In this document: positions 17,394 to 25,930 of the stretch, one piece after another
Layout of the letters: the number at the start of each line of letters is the position of its first letter
Position numbering within the stretch: position 1 is the first letter of the stretch
DNA from: Alistipes sp.
GTDB taxonomy: Bacteria; Bacteroidota; Bacteroidia; Bacteroidales; Rikenellaceae
Assembly (NCBI GenBank): GCA_017937125.1
Contig: JAGBEH010000001.1
Span: 124,001 to 188,000 of the forward strand
Direction of reading: 5' to 3'
Length of the DNA: 64,000 bases
The notes under the pieces: generated by a model
Seen by the model: only the letters and a program-made list of their open reading frames with translations
Told to the model about the DNA's origin: nothing
Databases searched by the model: none
Program-made: the position numbers and the translations under genes

Positions 17394-18032
17394 TCAGAAA
17401 AACCGATATACCTCTGTCAGAACGGTTTCTTTGGACATATCGTTGGGATTGGTTCCCGATACGCCTTCGGGTATCGGCTCTCCGATTTTTTCGAATAACT
17501 CTATCCAGAACAGCGGCATATTGCCGTCGGCGTCGCGGAAGTTCATCGGACGGGAGGTGAACAGCGGGGTGCCGTCTTTTCTCAGATAACATTCATATAC
17601 CAGTTCGGAACAGTACATTTTCCCGTTCTCGGGCAAATACGACCAATCGTATTCCTCTCCGATATGCCGTTCGGCTCTTGCAATCGCCTCTTCGACGGGA
17701 AAATCGATGTTGGCGCGCTTGACGACGATGCCGGGTTTGCCGTCGATTGTCGGGGCGGCCGAGATGAATTCGTCCCACTCTTTGCGGGCGACCCCTTTTT
17801 CACCCGAGGCATCTATTACATAAGGTTTTCCGTCCCGCATTGCAACGATTGCGACGTGCGAGAATTTTACGGAGTCGTTTTGTGCGGTCGCATCCGTAAT
17901 CGCTTGCGAGAAATCGGAAGTCGCGGCGACCTGAAACAGCAAGTCGCCTTCCTGCGGGGCATATCGTTTCGGAGCGCACGACAATGCCGTGAGTATGAGC
18001 GGTATTATTATCGACAGACGAGCCATATTCAT
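17394..18032 (-). CDS. YiiX/YebB-like NlpC/P60-family cysteine hydrolase lipoprotein
   Basis: A 212-residue lipoprotein: signal with lipobox TALSC (Cys19), then a permuted papain-like (YiiX/YebB) fold with GDLLFQ, FSHVAIV (catalytic His) and MYCSELVYECY (catalytic Cys). These enzymes cleave amide bonds, possibly in peptidoglycan or in lipids or proteins; the substrate here is unknown. The start at 18032 (MNMARL) is chosen because a TATATTTG promoter element (18048-18055) overlaps the longer in-frame ATG at 18050; Met3 at 18026 is also possible. It is convergent with the K+ channel gene. Confidence 0.8.
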   Translation of the reverse strand: MNMARLSIIIPLILTALSCAPKRYAPQEGDLLFQVAATSDFSQAITDATAQNDSVKFSHVAIVAMRDGKPYVIDASGEKGVARKEWDEFISAAPTIDGKPGIVVKRANIDFPVEEAIARAERHIGEEYDWSYLPENGKMYCSELVYECYLRKDGTPLFTSRPMNFRDADGNMPLFWIELFEKIGEPIPEGVSGTNPNDMSKETVLTEVYRFF

Positions 18033-18047
18033 ATTTCGGGTTGCAGG

Positions 18048-18055
18048 CAAATATA
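18048..18055 (-). promoter_or_regulatory. -7 element TATATTTG of the YiiX-like gene
   Basis: An exact TAnnTTTG match 15 bases upstream of the chosen start; it rules out the longer start at 18050. Confidence 0.6.
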
Positions 18056-18258
18056 AGATTTTTTTATTGATTATCGTAACGAGGGGATGATTAGACGTTC
18101 GCGGCCGTAAAATGTCGGTTCGCGGGCGAAATGAGCCCGCAGTATCGCATATTTTGGACGTATGGTATCCGAAACGGTCGGACGGGACCGCTTCGGCGGA
18201 ACGTTGGCACGGATGTTGGTTTTTCGGGACGATACCGGTGAACTTTAATCGGAAACAT

Positions 18259-18672
18259 ATGGAACGAATTGTCAGAATTCTTCAGGACGGCGAGCATTCG
18301 TGCGTTATTGCCAACGGCGCCCATATCGGGGCGTTCGAACGTCGGGGAGTCGCCGACCTTCTGGATATGCTGCATAACAATCCCGAGTTTCTGCGCGGCG
18401 CATCGGTCGCCGACAAGGTCGTTGGCAAGGCTGCGGCGGCGTTGCTCATTACGGGCGGTGTGAAGGCGGTATATGCGGAGATCATCAGCCGCGATGCGTT
18501 GGAACTCCTGAGGGATGCGGGTATCGAAACGTCGTACGGCAAGGAGGTGCGGCGCATCGGAAACCGATTCCGTACGGGGCTGTGCCCGTTGGAAAAATGT
18601 TGCATCAAAACGACGAATGCCGCGGAGTGCGTTGCAGCCGTCGAGGAATTTATGCGGGTCGGGCAGGGCTGA
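18259..18672 (+). CDS. DUF1893-domain protein
   Basis: A 137-residue soluble protein resembling the DUF1893 family (TM1506-like, cytidine-deaminase-like fold). Features are SCVIANGAHIGAFERRGVADL near the N-terminus, GKAAAALLITGGVKAVYAEIIS in the middle, and a Cys pair in CPLEKCC towards the C-terminus. Catalytic activity for the family is not established as far as I know. The ATG at 18259 is chosen because the upstream in-frame residues have no resemblance to the family and cross a GC-rich hairpin-like stretch (about 18124-18140). It is followed by a structured non-coding region before the ECF gene. Confidence 0.72.
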   Translation: MERIVRILQDGEHSCVIANGAHIGAFERRGVADLLDMLHNNPEFLRGASVADKVVGKAAAALLITGGVKAVYAEIISRDALELLRDAGIETSYGKEVRRIGNRFRTGLCPLEKCCIKTTNAAECVAAVEEFMRVGQG

Positions 18673-18988
18673 TGTACCGCGTACGGCTCGGCGGATGTTT
18701 CGGTCCGTTCGCCGCGGCACCGATTTTGCTCGACGGATAATTATATTACGGTAATTTCACTTTTTTGAATTGGCAATTACATACGATTTCGCATCAACGT
18801 CATTACGAAACCCCGCCGTTTGGCGGAGCCGATCCGAAGCCGTTCGCCGAGGGCGGAGCCGGGAAAAACTTCATCGCAGATGCGGGCGGCTCTGCGGCGG
18901 ACTACACGGCCGACTATGCGGCCGCGGGGCGAAGAATCGGCGGGATGTCGGATCGTATGCAATTCCGTTAAATTAAAATTTTAATCAT
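18673..18988 (+). other. Structured GC-rich leader upstream of the ECF S-component gene
   Basis: This is 316 bases without a convincing gene. It contains a hairpin CCGCC-GTTT-GGCGG (18813-18826), a direct repeat GGCGGAGCCG (18822-18831 and 18852-18861) and further GC-rich self-complementary stretches (around 18898-18938), then an AT-rich stretch before ATG 18989. It could be a cis-regulatory leader or riboswitch for the transporter, but I could not match it to a known class. Short frames inside it look like by-products of composition. Confidence 0.4.
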
Positions 18989-19501
18989 ATGAACACAACG
19001 TCAGTCAAACTCTACTCTTTGAATTACGGGCAGGCGAAAACCTATGCGGTTGCGGCTCTGTTCGTGCTCGGCAACATCGCTCTTCCGCAGCTGTGCCACC
19101 TGCTGCCTCAGGGCGGGCAGATCCTCTTGCCGATATACTTTTTTACGCTGTTGGGGGCGTGCAAATACGGCTGGAAGGTCGGCTTGCTGACCGCCGTCGC
19201 GTCGCCGCTGGCCAACAGCCTGATGTTCGGTATGCCTGCGGCTGCTGCGCTGCCTGCGATTCTTGCGAAGTCGGTGCTGCTTGCCGTTGCGGCCGGATAT
19301 GCCGTTGCGCGCTATCGCAAGGTGTCGCTGCTTCTGCTGGCGGGAGCGGTACTGTTCAGCCAGATTCTCGGTACTGCATTCGAATGGGCCGTCACGGGTT
19401 CTCTGTACGGTGCGTTGCAGGATTTCCGAATGGGCGTGCCGGGCATTATGCTCCAGATCTTCGGCTGCTGGGCGGCGGTTAAGTACCTGTTGAGAAAATA
19501 G
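18989..19501 (+). CDS. ECF transporter S-component-like membrane protein
   Basis: A 170-residue protein with five to six hydrophobic helices and the general pattern of ECF vitamin-transporter substrate-binding subunits (small, Ala/Gly-rich, PIYFFTLLGACKYGWKVGLLTAVASPLANSLMFG). S-components bind a vitamin or metal and dock with the shared EcfAA'T energising module, which is not encoded in this window. The substrate cannot be told. It starts after a 316-base structured leader and is followed 8 bases later by an Fe-S aldo/keto reductase, so the two form an operon; a link between substrate and reductase is only an inference. Confidence 0.75.
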   Translation: MNTTSVKLYSLNYGQAKTYAVAALFVLGNIALPQLCHLLPQGGQILLPIYFFTLLGACKYGWKVGLLTAVASPLANSLMFGMPAAAALPAILAKSVLLAVAAGYAVARYRKVSLLLLAGAVLFSQILGTAFEWAVTGSLYGALQDFRMGVPGIMLQIFGCWAAVKYLLRK

Positions 19502-19509
19502 AAACGGTT

Positions 19510-20649
19510 ATGGAGAAGAAACTCGGATTCGGAACTATGCGTTTGCCGCTTACAGATCCCGACGACGCATCGTCCATAGATATTGCGGCCTTTTCGCGAA
19601 TGGTCGATATATTCCTCGAACGCGGATTCACCTACTTCGATACGGCCTATACATATCACGACGGCCATTGCGAGGCCGCTGTGCGCAAGGCTTTGGTCGA
19701 ACGTTATCCGCGCGGAGCCTACTCGCTGACCGACAAACTCCCTACTATGCTTATCGAGAACGAAGAGCAGCAGGAGAGCATATTCGAACGGCAGCTGGAG
19801 AATTGCGGCGTGGAGTATTTCGACCGCTATCTGGTGCATTGCGCTACCGCCGCGTTCTGCGAAAGGGCGGAACGGCTTCGCAGCTTCGATTTCGTGCGGC
19901 GCAAGAAAGAGGAGGGTAAGGTGCGCTCCGTCGGCTTTTCGTTCCACGATTCGCCCGAATTGCTCGAACGTCTGCTCGACGATTATCCGTTTATGGATTT
20001 CGTGCAGTTGCAGATAAGCTATATGGACTGGGAAGATACGCCGATACGCGCCCGCGAATGTTATGAGATCGCCCGCCGCCACGGCAAACCCGTAGTGGTT
20101 ATGTGCCCGTTGAAGGGCGGTATGCTGGCGGATGTCCCCGAATCGGTCGGGCGACTGTTCCGTGCAGCGCGGCCGTCCGACGATCCGATGCTGTGGGCGC
20201 TGCGTTTTGCGGCGAGCCTCGACGGTGTCATTACCGTGTTGAGCGGAATGTCGTCGGTGGAACAGATGGACGAGAATACGGCCCGTATGCGCAATTTCAA
20301 GCCTATGGATGCCGAAGATTACGCCGTTGTCGGCAGGGCCGTCGAGCTCATACGCCGTTCCGTCCCCGTGCAGTGCACCTCGTGCGGCTATTGCGTTCCC
20401 GTGTGTCCCGAACATATTCCTATTTTCGACCTGCTGCACCTGTACAACTCTCAGACGGATGCCGAGATATACGGGTCGGGCGATTTGCGCCCCGAGTATG
20501 CCGTCCGTTCCGACGGATACGGCAAGGCTTCGGATTGCATCGGATGCCGCACCTGTGAAAACTCCTGCCCTCAGCATCTCGCCATCTCGGAGTGGATGGG
20601 ACGCGTGGCGGATGTGTTCGAGCATAACCGTACGGCCGTAAATGCGTGA
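19510..20649 (+). CDS. Aldo/keto reductase with C-terminal two [4Fe-4S] ferredoxin-like domain
   Basis: A 379-residue protein. The TIM-barrel aldo/keto reductase domain (about 1-280) has the catalytic tetrad Asp44 and Tyr49 (FDTAYTYH), Lys76 (LTDKLP) and His110 (YLVHC). The C-terminal domain (about 295-375) has two Cys clusters, CTSCGYCVPVCPEHI and CIGCRTCENSCPQHL, each fitting a [4Fe-4S] site. Such fused enzymes are common in anaerobes and presumably pass electrons between the clusters and a reductase site; natural substrates are unknown. It is co-transcribed with the ECF S-component (8-base gap). Confidence 0.9.
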   Translation: MEKKLGFGTMRLPLTDPDDASSIDIAAFSRMVDIFLERGFTYFDTAYTYHDGHCEAAVRKALVERYPRGAYSLTDKLPTMLIENEEQQESIFERQLENCGVEYFDRYLVHCATAAFCERAERLRSFDFVRRKKEEGKVRSVGFSFHDSPELLERLLDDYPFMDFVQLQISYMDWEDTPIRARECYEIARRHGKPVVVMCPLKGGMLADVPESVGRLFRAARPSDDPMLWALRFAASLDGVITVLSGMSSVEQMDENTARMRNFKPMDAEDYAVVGRAVELIRRSVPVQCTSCGYCVPVCPEHIPIFDLLHLYNSQTDAEIYGSGDLRPEYAVRSDGYGKASDCIGCRTCENSCPQHLAISEWMGRVADVFEHNRTAVNA

Positions 20650-20684
20650 CCGCGCGTCGGTACGGCGTACATACGGAGATAAGA

Positions 20685-20719
20685 ATCGCCCCTGTACCGA
20701 AATATCGGACAGGGGCGAT
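20685..20719. terminator. Hairpin between convergent reductase and crcB genes
   Basis: The 11-base arms ATCGCCCCTGT (20685-20695) and ACAGGGGCGAT (20709-20719) lie between two converging stops. There is no long T run, so terminator function is likely but not certain. Confidence 0.65.
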
Positions 20720-20749
20720 CTTCGTAAGCTGCGGTACGGAGCCTGACGC

Positions 20750-21127
20750 CTACGACGCTTTGACGATCGAGCGTCCGAGCCATACGAGCAGCAGGCCTAA
20801 CAGCAGGCTCAGTCCCGTATATAGGCCGAACCACATCCATTGTTTGTTCTGCACCATCAGATACATATCGTCCGCGAAAGAGGAGAAGGTGGTGAAACCC
20901 CCGCAGAATCCCGTGATGAGCAGGACGTTCATTTGCGGCGATATGAGGTTCGTCTTTTCGGCCAGTCCGAAGAGTATGCCGATGATGAAACTGCCGACGA
21001 CATTGACGGTGAAAGTCCCCCAGGGGAATGCCGACGTCGTTATTACGTGACACAGTTTTCCCGTCAGGAAACGGAGGCAGGTGCCGATAAATCCGCCGAA
21101 TCCGGCGATTAACATTGCTTTGAACAT
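20750..21127 (-). CDS. crcB: Fluoride ion channel CrcB/FluC
   Basis: A 125-residue membrane protein with four hydrophobic helices and the family motifs GGFIGTCLRF near the N-terminus, TFTVNVVGSFIIG, and GFCGGFTTFSSF in the third helix, whose Phe residues line the fluoride pathway. Fluc proteins work as dual-topology dimers that export fluoride across the inner membrane. I looked for a fluoride riboswitch in the upstream 130 bases and saw no recognisable one. It is divergent from the urease cluster. Confidence 0.93.
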   Translation of the reverse strand: MFKAMLIAGFGGFIGTCLRFLTGKLCHVITTSAFPWGTFTVNVVGSFIIGILFGLAEKTNLISPQMNVLLITGFCGGFTTFSSFADDMYLMVQNKQWMWFGLYTGLSLLLGLLLVWLGRSIVKAS

Positions 21128-21167
21128 ATGAGTATTGTTTTTGGAATCGTCGCATACGTTTCAAAAT

Positions 21168-21197
21168 CGATGCCGTTGCATATTCGTTTCGGCATCG
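21168..21197. promoter_or_regulatory. Inverted repeat between crcB and ureA
   Basis: The 8-base arms CGATGCCG (21168-21175) and CGGCATCG (21190-21197) are separated by 14 bases in the divergent control region. It could be an operator for either gene or a hairpin; which is not determinable here. Confidence 0.4.
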
Positions 21198-21257
21198 TAT
21201 TTGACATTTGCGAAATTATACGATTCACCTATCATACAATATTAAAATTACCGTATT

Positions 21258-21560
21258 ATGCATTTGACACCTAAGGAAATCGACAAACTTATGTTGCTCT
21301 CGCTCGGAATGATCGCCGAACGGCGCAAACAGAAGGGATTGAAACTGAATTATCCCGAGGCGGTGGCCTACATCATCTCCACGGCGCTCGAGGAGGCCCG
21401 TGCGGGCAAAACCGTAGAGGAGGTTATGAAGGGCGCGGCCGCAGTGCTGAAAAAGTCCGACGTTATGGAGGGCGTGGCCGATATGATCGACCTCTTGCAG
21501 GTCGAGGCCGTATTCACCGACGGCTCTCGTCTGGTAAGTATCCATCATCCTATAAAGTAA
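21258..21560 (+). CDS. ureA: Urease subunit gamma
   Basis: A 100-residue urease gamma subunit, the usual length. It shows [23 protein letters not shown] at the start, the conserved [10 protein letters not shown], and the end [13 protein letters not shown]. Together with UreB and UreC it makes the (alpha-beta-gamma) urease that hydrolyses urea to ammonia and carbamate in the cytoplasm. It is the first gene of the urease operon; ureB follows after 19 bases. The control region between crcB and ureA holds an inverted repeat but no clear TAnnTTTG promoter. Confidence 0.97.
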   Translation: MHLTPKEIDKLMLLSLGMIAERRKQKGLKLNYPEAVAYIISTALEEARAGKTVEEVMKGAAAVLKKSDVMEGVADMIDLLQVEAVFTDGSRLVSIHHPIK

Positions 21561-21579
21561 ATCAAAAAAACTGTTGTCT

Positions 21580-22173
21580 ATGAATACCACACGATCGGCT
21601 CGGCGGTCCGACGGCATGTCGGCTGCGAAGAGCCTGTATCCGAACAAGGCGGGGTTTTCTCCGTCGAAACCCGTGCCCGTAGGGGGCATAATTCTGTCGA
21701 ATGACCCTGTTGAGTACAACACGGGGCGCAAGACCGTAACCGTTACGGTCGTCAATCGCGGGGACCGTCCGATTCAGGTCGGCTCGCATTTCCATTTTTT
21801 CGAAGTCAATCGCTATCTCGAGTTCGACCGCAACGCCGCATTCGGGTGCCATCTCAACATTCCCGCGACTACGGCCGTGCGTTTCGAACCGGGCGACCGC
21901 AAGCAGGTTGAGGTGGTGACTTTCGCCGGCAAGCGCCGCGTGATAGGCTTCAACGGCCTCGTAAACGGATATACGGGCGACGAGGATGCCCCGACATATT
22001 ATCCCGCACGGCTGAAGGCTGTCCGCAGGATGCATGATGCGGGCTTTATGTGCGTCGGTCGCGACTGCAAGGAATCTCACCCTGCGGCGGCGCATAAAGA
22101 GACGCGCGAACCGGCAGTCGCCGCGCACGGTGCGGGCAAAGGTGCGGCAAAGAGTAAAAACGTTAAAAAATAA
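21580..22173 (+). CDS. ureB: Urease subunit beta with extended basic C-terminal tail
   Basis: A 197-residue urease beta subunit; typical stand-alone forms are near 100-130 residues. The core (about 35-150) shows [38 protein letters not shown] and [13 protein letters not shown]. An N-terminal extension of about 25 residues and a C-terminal tail of about 40 residues rich in Lys, Ala and His (ending KSKNVKK) lie outside the family core. The tail may bind metal or mediate assembly, as His-rich tails do in some urease proteins, but this is inference. ATG 21580 is used because the only upstream in-frame option is a TTG. ureC begins 6 bases after the stop. Confidence 0.93.
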   Translation: MNTTRSARRSDGMSAAKSLYPNKAGFSPSKPVPVGGIILSNDPVEYNTGRKTVTVTVVNRGDRPIQVGSHFHFFEVNRYLEFDRNAAFGCHLNIPATTAVRFEPGDRKQVEVVTFAGKRRVIGFNGLVNGYTGDEDAPTYYPARLKAVRRMHDAGFMCVGRDCKESHPAAAHKETREPAVAAHGAGKGAAKSKNVKK

Positions 22174-22179
22174 CCTGTT

Positions 22180-23898
22180 ATGGCAACAATATCACGTCAG
22201 GAATACAACAATCTGTTCGGTCCCACGGTCGGCGATAAAATCAGACTGGGAGATACGGATCTGTACGTAGAGATAGAAAAGGACCTGCGCGAATACGGCG
22301 ATGAAGTCGTGTACGGCGGCGGGAAGACCATACGCGACGGTATGGGTCTGGCAAATACGATGACTTCGAAAGAGGGTTCGCTCGATCTGGTCATCACGAA
22401 CGTGACGATCATAGACCCCGTTCTGGGAGTCGTCAAGGCCGATGTCGGTGTCAAGGACGGCAAGATAGCGGGTGTCGGCAAGGCGGGCAATCCCAATATA
22501 ATGCAGGGCGTGCATCCCGATCTGATAACGAGCACGGCGACCGATGCCATATCGGGCGAGCATCTGATACTTACGGCGGCGGGCATAGACGGACACGTGC
22601 ATATGATAGCGCCCCAGCAGGCGTATGCCGCGCTCAGCAACGGCATCACGACCTTCTTCGGCGGCGGTATCGGCCCTACCGACGGAAGCAACGGAACGAC
22701 CATCACTTCGGGACGCTGGAATATCGAGCATATCCTTCAGTCGCTGGAGGGGCTCCCCGTGAACGTCGGACTTCTCGGTAAGGGCAACTGCTCCGTCGAT
22801 AAACCTCTTGTCGAGCAGATCGAAGCGGGGGCGTGCGGTCTGAAGATACACGAGGACTGGGGTTCGACCCCTGCTGCCATACGGGCCGCATTAGGTGTCG
22901 CCGACCGTTACGATATTCAGGTGGCGATACATAGCGATACGCTCAACGAGGGCGGTTACGTCGAGGATACGATAGCGGCGATGGACGGACGTACCATACA
23001 TACGTACCATACCGAGGGCGCCGGCGGCGGCCACGCTCCCGACCTGCTGAAGGTCGCCTCGATGCCTTATGTGCTGCCTTCGTCCACCAATCCGACACTG
23101 CCGTTCGGAATCAATTCGCAGGCGGAGCTGTTCGATATGATTATGGTCTGCCACAACCTCAATCCGAAAATCCCGTCGGACGTGGCGTTTGCCGAGAGCC
23201 GTGTGCGTCCCGAGACGCAGGCGGCCGAGAACGTGCTGCACGATTTGGGCGTACTGTCGATGGTATCGTCCGACTCCCAGGCTATGGGGCGTGTGGGCGA
23301 GTCGTTTATGCGTACGTTCCAGATGGCGTCGTATATGAAGAACTGCGTGGGCAAGCTGGCCGAAGATGCCGACGGCAACGATAATTTCCGCGTCCTGCGT
23401 TATCTGGCGAAGGTGACCATAAATCCCGCCATAACGTACGGCGTTTCCGACTATCTCGGCTCGATAGAGAAGGGCAAGATAGCCGATTTGGTGCTGTGGG
23501 AGCCGAGCTTCTTCGGAGCCAAACCTAAAATGGTGATAAAGGGCGGCATTATAAACTGGTCGAATATGGGCGATCCCAATGCTTCGCTGCCTACTCCGCA
23601 GCCGTGCTATTACCGTCCGATGTACGGAGGGTTCGGACGTGCGCTGCCCGAGACCTGCATATCGTTCGTGTCCACGGCGGCATACGAAAACGGCGTCAAG
23701 CAGCGCCTGAAACTCGAACGTATGGTTTGCCCCGTGCGCCGTACGCGCCAGCTGACAAAGTTCGATATGGTGCGCAACGGCGGTGTCCCGCAGATAGACG
23801 TCAATCCCGAGACATTCGAGGTGCTCGTGAACGGGGTGAGGGCTTATGTCAAGCCTGCCGAAAAGTTCCCGCTCGGACAACTCTATTGGTTCAGTTGA
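22180..23898 (+). CDS. ureC: Urease subunit alpha (catalytic)
   Basis: A 572-residue urease alpha subunit, full length. Nickel ligands and catalytic residues are visible: His139 and His141 (DGHVHMI), Lys222 (GLKIHEDWG, the lysine that is carbamylated), His251 (VAIHSDT), His277 ([10 protein letters not shown]) and Asp365 ([12 protein letters not shown]). The mobile-flap segment is MVCHNLNP, keeping Cys324 and His325 but with Asn326 where many ureases have a second His. The dinuclear nickel site hydrolyses urea. It is third in the operon, after ureAB and before the accessory genes. All metal ligands are intact, so an active enzyme is expected. Confidence 0.98.
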   Translation: MATISRQEYNNLFGPTVGDKIRLGDTDLYVEIEKDLREYGDEVVYGGGKTIRDGMGLANTMTSKEGSLDLVITNVTIIDPVLGVVKADVGVKDGKIAGVGKAGNPNIMQGVHPDLITSTATDAISGEHLILTAAGIDGHVHMIAPQQAYAALSNGITTFFGGGIGPTDGSNGTTITSGRWNIEHILQSLEGLPVNVGLLGKGNCSVDKPLVEQIEAGACGLKIHEDWGSTPAAIRAALGVADRYDIQVAIHSDTLNEGGYVEDTIAAMDGRTIHTYHTEGAGGGHAPDLLKVASMPYVLPSSTNPTLPFGINSQAELFDMIMVCHNLNPKIPSDVAFAESRVRPETQAAENVLHDLGVLSMVSSDSQAMGRVGESFMRTFQMASYMKNCVGKLAEDADGNDNFRVLRYLAKVTINPAITYGVSDYLGSIEKGKIADLVLWEPSFFGAKPKMVIKGGIINWSNMGDPNASLPTPQPCYYRPMYGGFGRALPETCISFVSTAAYENGVKQRLKLERMVCPVRRTRQLTKFDMVRNGGVPQIDVNPETFEVLVNGVRAYVKPAEKFPLGQLYWFS

Positions 23899-23956
23899 AT
23901 TCCCGTTCGGCGGCGAGGTGCAGACCCTGCCGCCGAACGGATATAAATATGCGACA

Positions 23957-24556
23957 ATGAAGATTTACACCGAAACTAAAGGAAATATCCGTAATCCCGA
24001 GTGGCGCAAACGCGCCGCTGAATGTACGGTAGAATATATAGACCTCGACCGCTGGACGGCGCAAAAGAGCCGTTTCGTGGCCGAGAGCGTCGATGGAAAC
24101 GAGTATGCCGTGGCATTGGCTCGGCATACGCAACTGCTCGACGGCGACATCATAGAATACGATCCCGAAAGGCATACGATAGTTGCCGTGCGTATCGACC
24201 TGAACGAGGTTATGGCCATAGATATGGGCAGGCTGGCGGACGAGAAGCCCGAGACGATTATCCGTATAGCTATGGAACTCGGGCATGCGGTCGGCAACCA
24301 GCACTGGCCTGCGGTCATCAAGGGCACGACGGCATATATTCCGCTGACCGTCGATAAGAAGGTTATGGACAGCGTTATGCGTACGCATCATATCGAGGGC
24401 ATTTCCTACTCGTTCCAGCCGGGGTCGGAGGTAATTCCCTACCTTGCGCCGCACGAGATACGCCGCCTTTTCGGCGGTACGGGTCCCGACGGCAGTACGC
24501 ACCACCATCATTATGACCGCGAGCAGGCCTGCGCCGGGCAGGAGCATACCCGATGA
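23957..24556 (+). CDS. ureE: Urease accessory protein UreE
   Basis: A 199-residue nickel metallochaperone that delivers Ni2+ to the UreDFG-urease apocomplex. The N-terminal peptide-binding domain is followed by the metal-binding domain with ELGHAVGNQHWPAVI, which contains the conserved nickel-binding His. The C-terminus has a short His-rich tail (HHHH near residue 183, plus nearby Cys and His) typical of UreE. ATG 23957 gives a family-length protein; an in-frame start inside ureC is rejected. The stop overlaps the ureF start (ATGA), so the two are translationally coupled. Confidence 0.93.
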   Translation: MKIYTETKGNIRNPEWRKRAAECTVEYIDLDRWTAQKSRFVAESVDGNEYAVALARHTQLLDGDIIEYDPERHTIVAVRIDLNEVMAIDMGRLADEKPETIIRIAMELGHAVGNQHWPAVIKGTTAYIPLTVDKKVMDSVMRTHHIEGISYSFQPGSEVIPYLAPHEIRRLFGGTGPDGSTHHHHYDREQACAGQEHTR

Positions 24557-25257
24557 ACGGAAAGGCGAAGGTGATTATGCGGCTGTTGGAGTTCACCGAC
24601 TCCGCGTTTCCCGTGGGGACTTTTTCGTTCTCGAACGGGCTGGAGAGCGCGGCGGAGGAGGGGCTCGTTTATGATGCCGCGACGCTTGCCGCATATACGC
24701 GGGATATGGCACGCCAGGCTGCATATAGCGACGGTATCGCCGCCCTGCACGCATCGCGTTGCGTCGCGAGGAATGATTACGAAGGCATCCTCGAAGCCGA
24801 CTTGCAGGCGATAATGTGCCGTATGAATGCCGAAGCGCGTCTTATGGCCTGCCGAATGGGCAAGAAACTGGCCGAGTTGGCCGTGCGCATCATTCCCGAG
24901 GCGCAGGCCGACGGTGTCGTCGCGCGGTGGCTCGGCGACATAACGGCGGGGCGCACGGCGGGAACGTATCCGGTGGCGCAGGGATTGGTGTTCGCCGTCT
25001 GCGGGATTGCGGAGCGGGAACTGTTCTGCTCGCATCAGTACGGGGTCATCAATATGATTCTGAGCGCCGCCCTGCGTTGTGTGCGCGTGTCGCACTATGA
25101 TACACAGCGTATCCTGTACGAGTTGAGCGGCGAGACGGATGCGCTGTTCGACGAGGTGCGTACGCTGGATTTCGAGGATATGAACCTGTTCGTCCCGCAG
25201 GCCGACATCCTCGCCGCACTTCACGAAAAAGGGACCAAACGAATGTTTATGAATTGA
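24553..25257 (+). CDS. ureF: Urease accessory protein UreF
   Basis: A 234-residue, mostly helical accessory protein. The family signature near the N-terminus, [21 protein letters not shown], is clear, and the C-terminal region is of usual length. UreF bridges UreD(H) and UreG and regulates UreG GTPase activity so that nickel is inserted only after lysine carbamylation. Its start codon overlaps the ureE stop by four bases and ureG begins 10 bases after its stop, as expected for a stoichiometric complex. Confidence 0.94.
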   Translation: MNGKAKVIMRLLEFTDSAFPVGTFSFSNGLESAAEEGLVYDAATLAAYTRDMARQAAYSDGIAALHASRCVARNDYEGILEADLQAIMCRMNAEARLMACRMGKKLAELAVRIIPEAQADGVVARWLGDITAGRTAGTYPVAQGLVFAVCGIAERELFCSHQYGVINMILSAALRCVRVSHYDTQRILYELSGETDALFDEVRTLDFEDMNLFVPQADILAALHEKGTKRMFMN

Positions 25258-25267
25258 AAAAACGACT

Positions 25268-25930
25268 ATGAACAATACTTGCAGAATAGGAATAGGAGGC
25301 CCCGTGGGGTCGGGCAAGACGGCGCTTATCGAGGCGATTACGCCGCGCCTTCTGGATATGGGATATAAGGTGCTCGTCATCACCAACGATGTCGTGACGA
25401 CCGAGGATGCCAAACACGTGCGCAAAATGCTCAAGGGCGTGCTTGTCGAGGAGCGCATTATCGGCGTGGAGACGGGAGCCTGCCCCCATACGGCCGTGCG
25501 CGAGGACCCGTCGATGAATATAGCCGCCGTCGAGGAGATGGAGGCGCGTTTTCCCGACGGCGATGTGGTGTTGATAGAGTCGGGCGGCGACAATCTGACG
25601 CTTACGTTCAGCCCTGCTCTCGTGGATTTCTTTATTTATGTGATCGACGTGGCTGCGGGCGACAAGATCCCGCGCAAGGACGGCCCCGGCATATCCCAGT
25701 CCGACATCCTCGTTATCAACAAGACCGATCTGGCGCCTTATGTCCACGCCGATCTGGAGGTTATGCGGCGCGATTCGGAGATTATGCGGCCGAACAAGCC
25801 TTTCGTATTCACGAACTGTATGACGGGCGAGGGTATCGACGAACTGCTGGAGCTCATCCGAAAGATGGCTCTTTTCGACATCGATAACGTAAACGGGAGG
25901 GTTGCCGAGACGGCAGCGTCACGGAGATGA
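25268..25930 (+). CDS. ureG: Urease accessory GTPase UreG
   Basis: A 220-residue SIMIBI GTPase. The P-loop is GGPVGSGKT (residues 10-18), the nickel-binding Cys-Pro-His motif is at 72-74 ([11 protein letters not shown]), and the guanine-specificity motif is NKTD. GTP hydrolysis by UreG drives transfer of nickel into urease in complex with UreF and UreD. The start is unambiguous because the P-loop must lie near the N-terminus. The stop overlaps the ureD start (ATGA). Confidence 0.97.
   Translation: MNNTCRIGIGGPVGSGKTALIEAITPRLLDMGYKVLVITNDVVTTEDAKHVRKMLKGVLVEERIIGVETGACPHTAVREDPSMNIAAVEEMEARFPDGDVVLIESGGDNLTLTFSPALVDFFIYVIDVAAGDKIPRKDGPGISQSDILVINKTDLAPYVHADLEVMRRDSEIMRPNKPFVFTNCMTGEGIDELLELIRKMALFDIDNVNGRVAETAASRR

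Noticed and set aside
18765-18976. Overlapping 60-68 codon frames in the leader of the ECF gene
   Set aside because: Several frames on both strands are open because the region is GC-rich; none has a domain, a consistent start or a match to the microprotein core.
18780-18988. Possible cobalamin riboswitch upstream of the ECF gene
   Set aside because: A GGGAA-like and GC-rich stretch is present but the B12-box order and spacing are missing.
21128-21257. Possible fluoride riboswitch upstream of crcB
   Set aside because: The conserved fluoride-riboswitch segments are not recognisable on the minus strand; only a simple inverted repeat is present.
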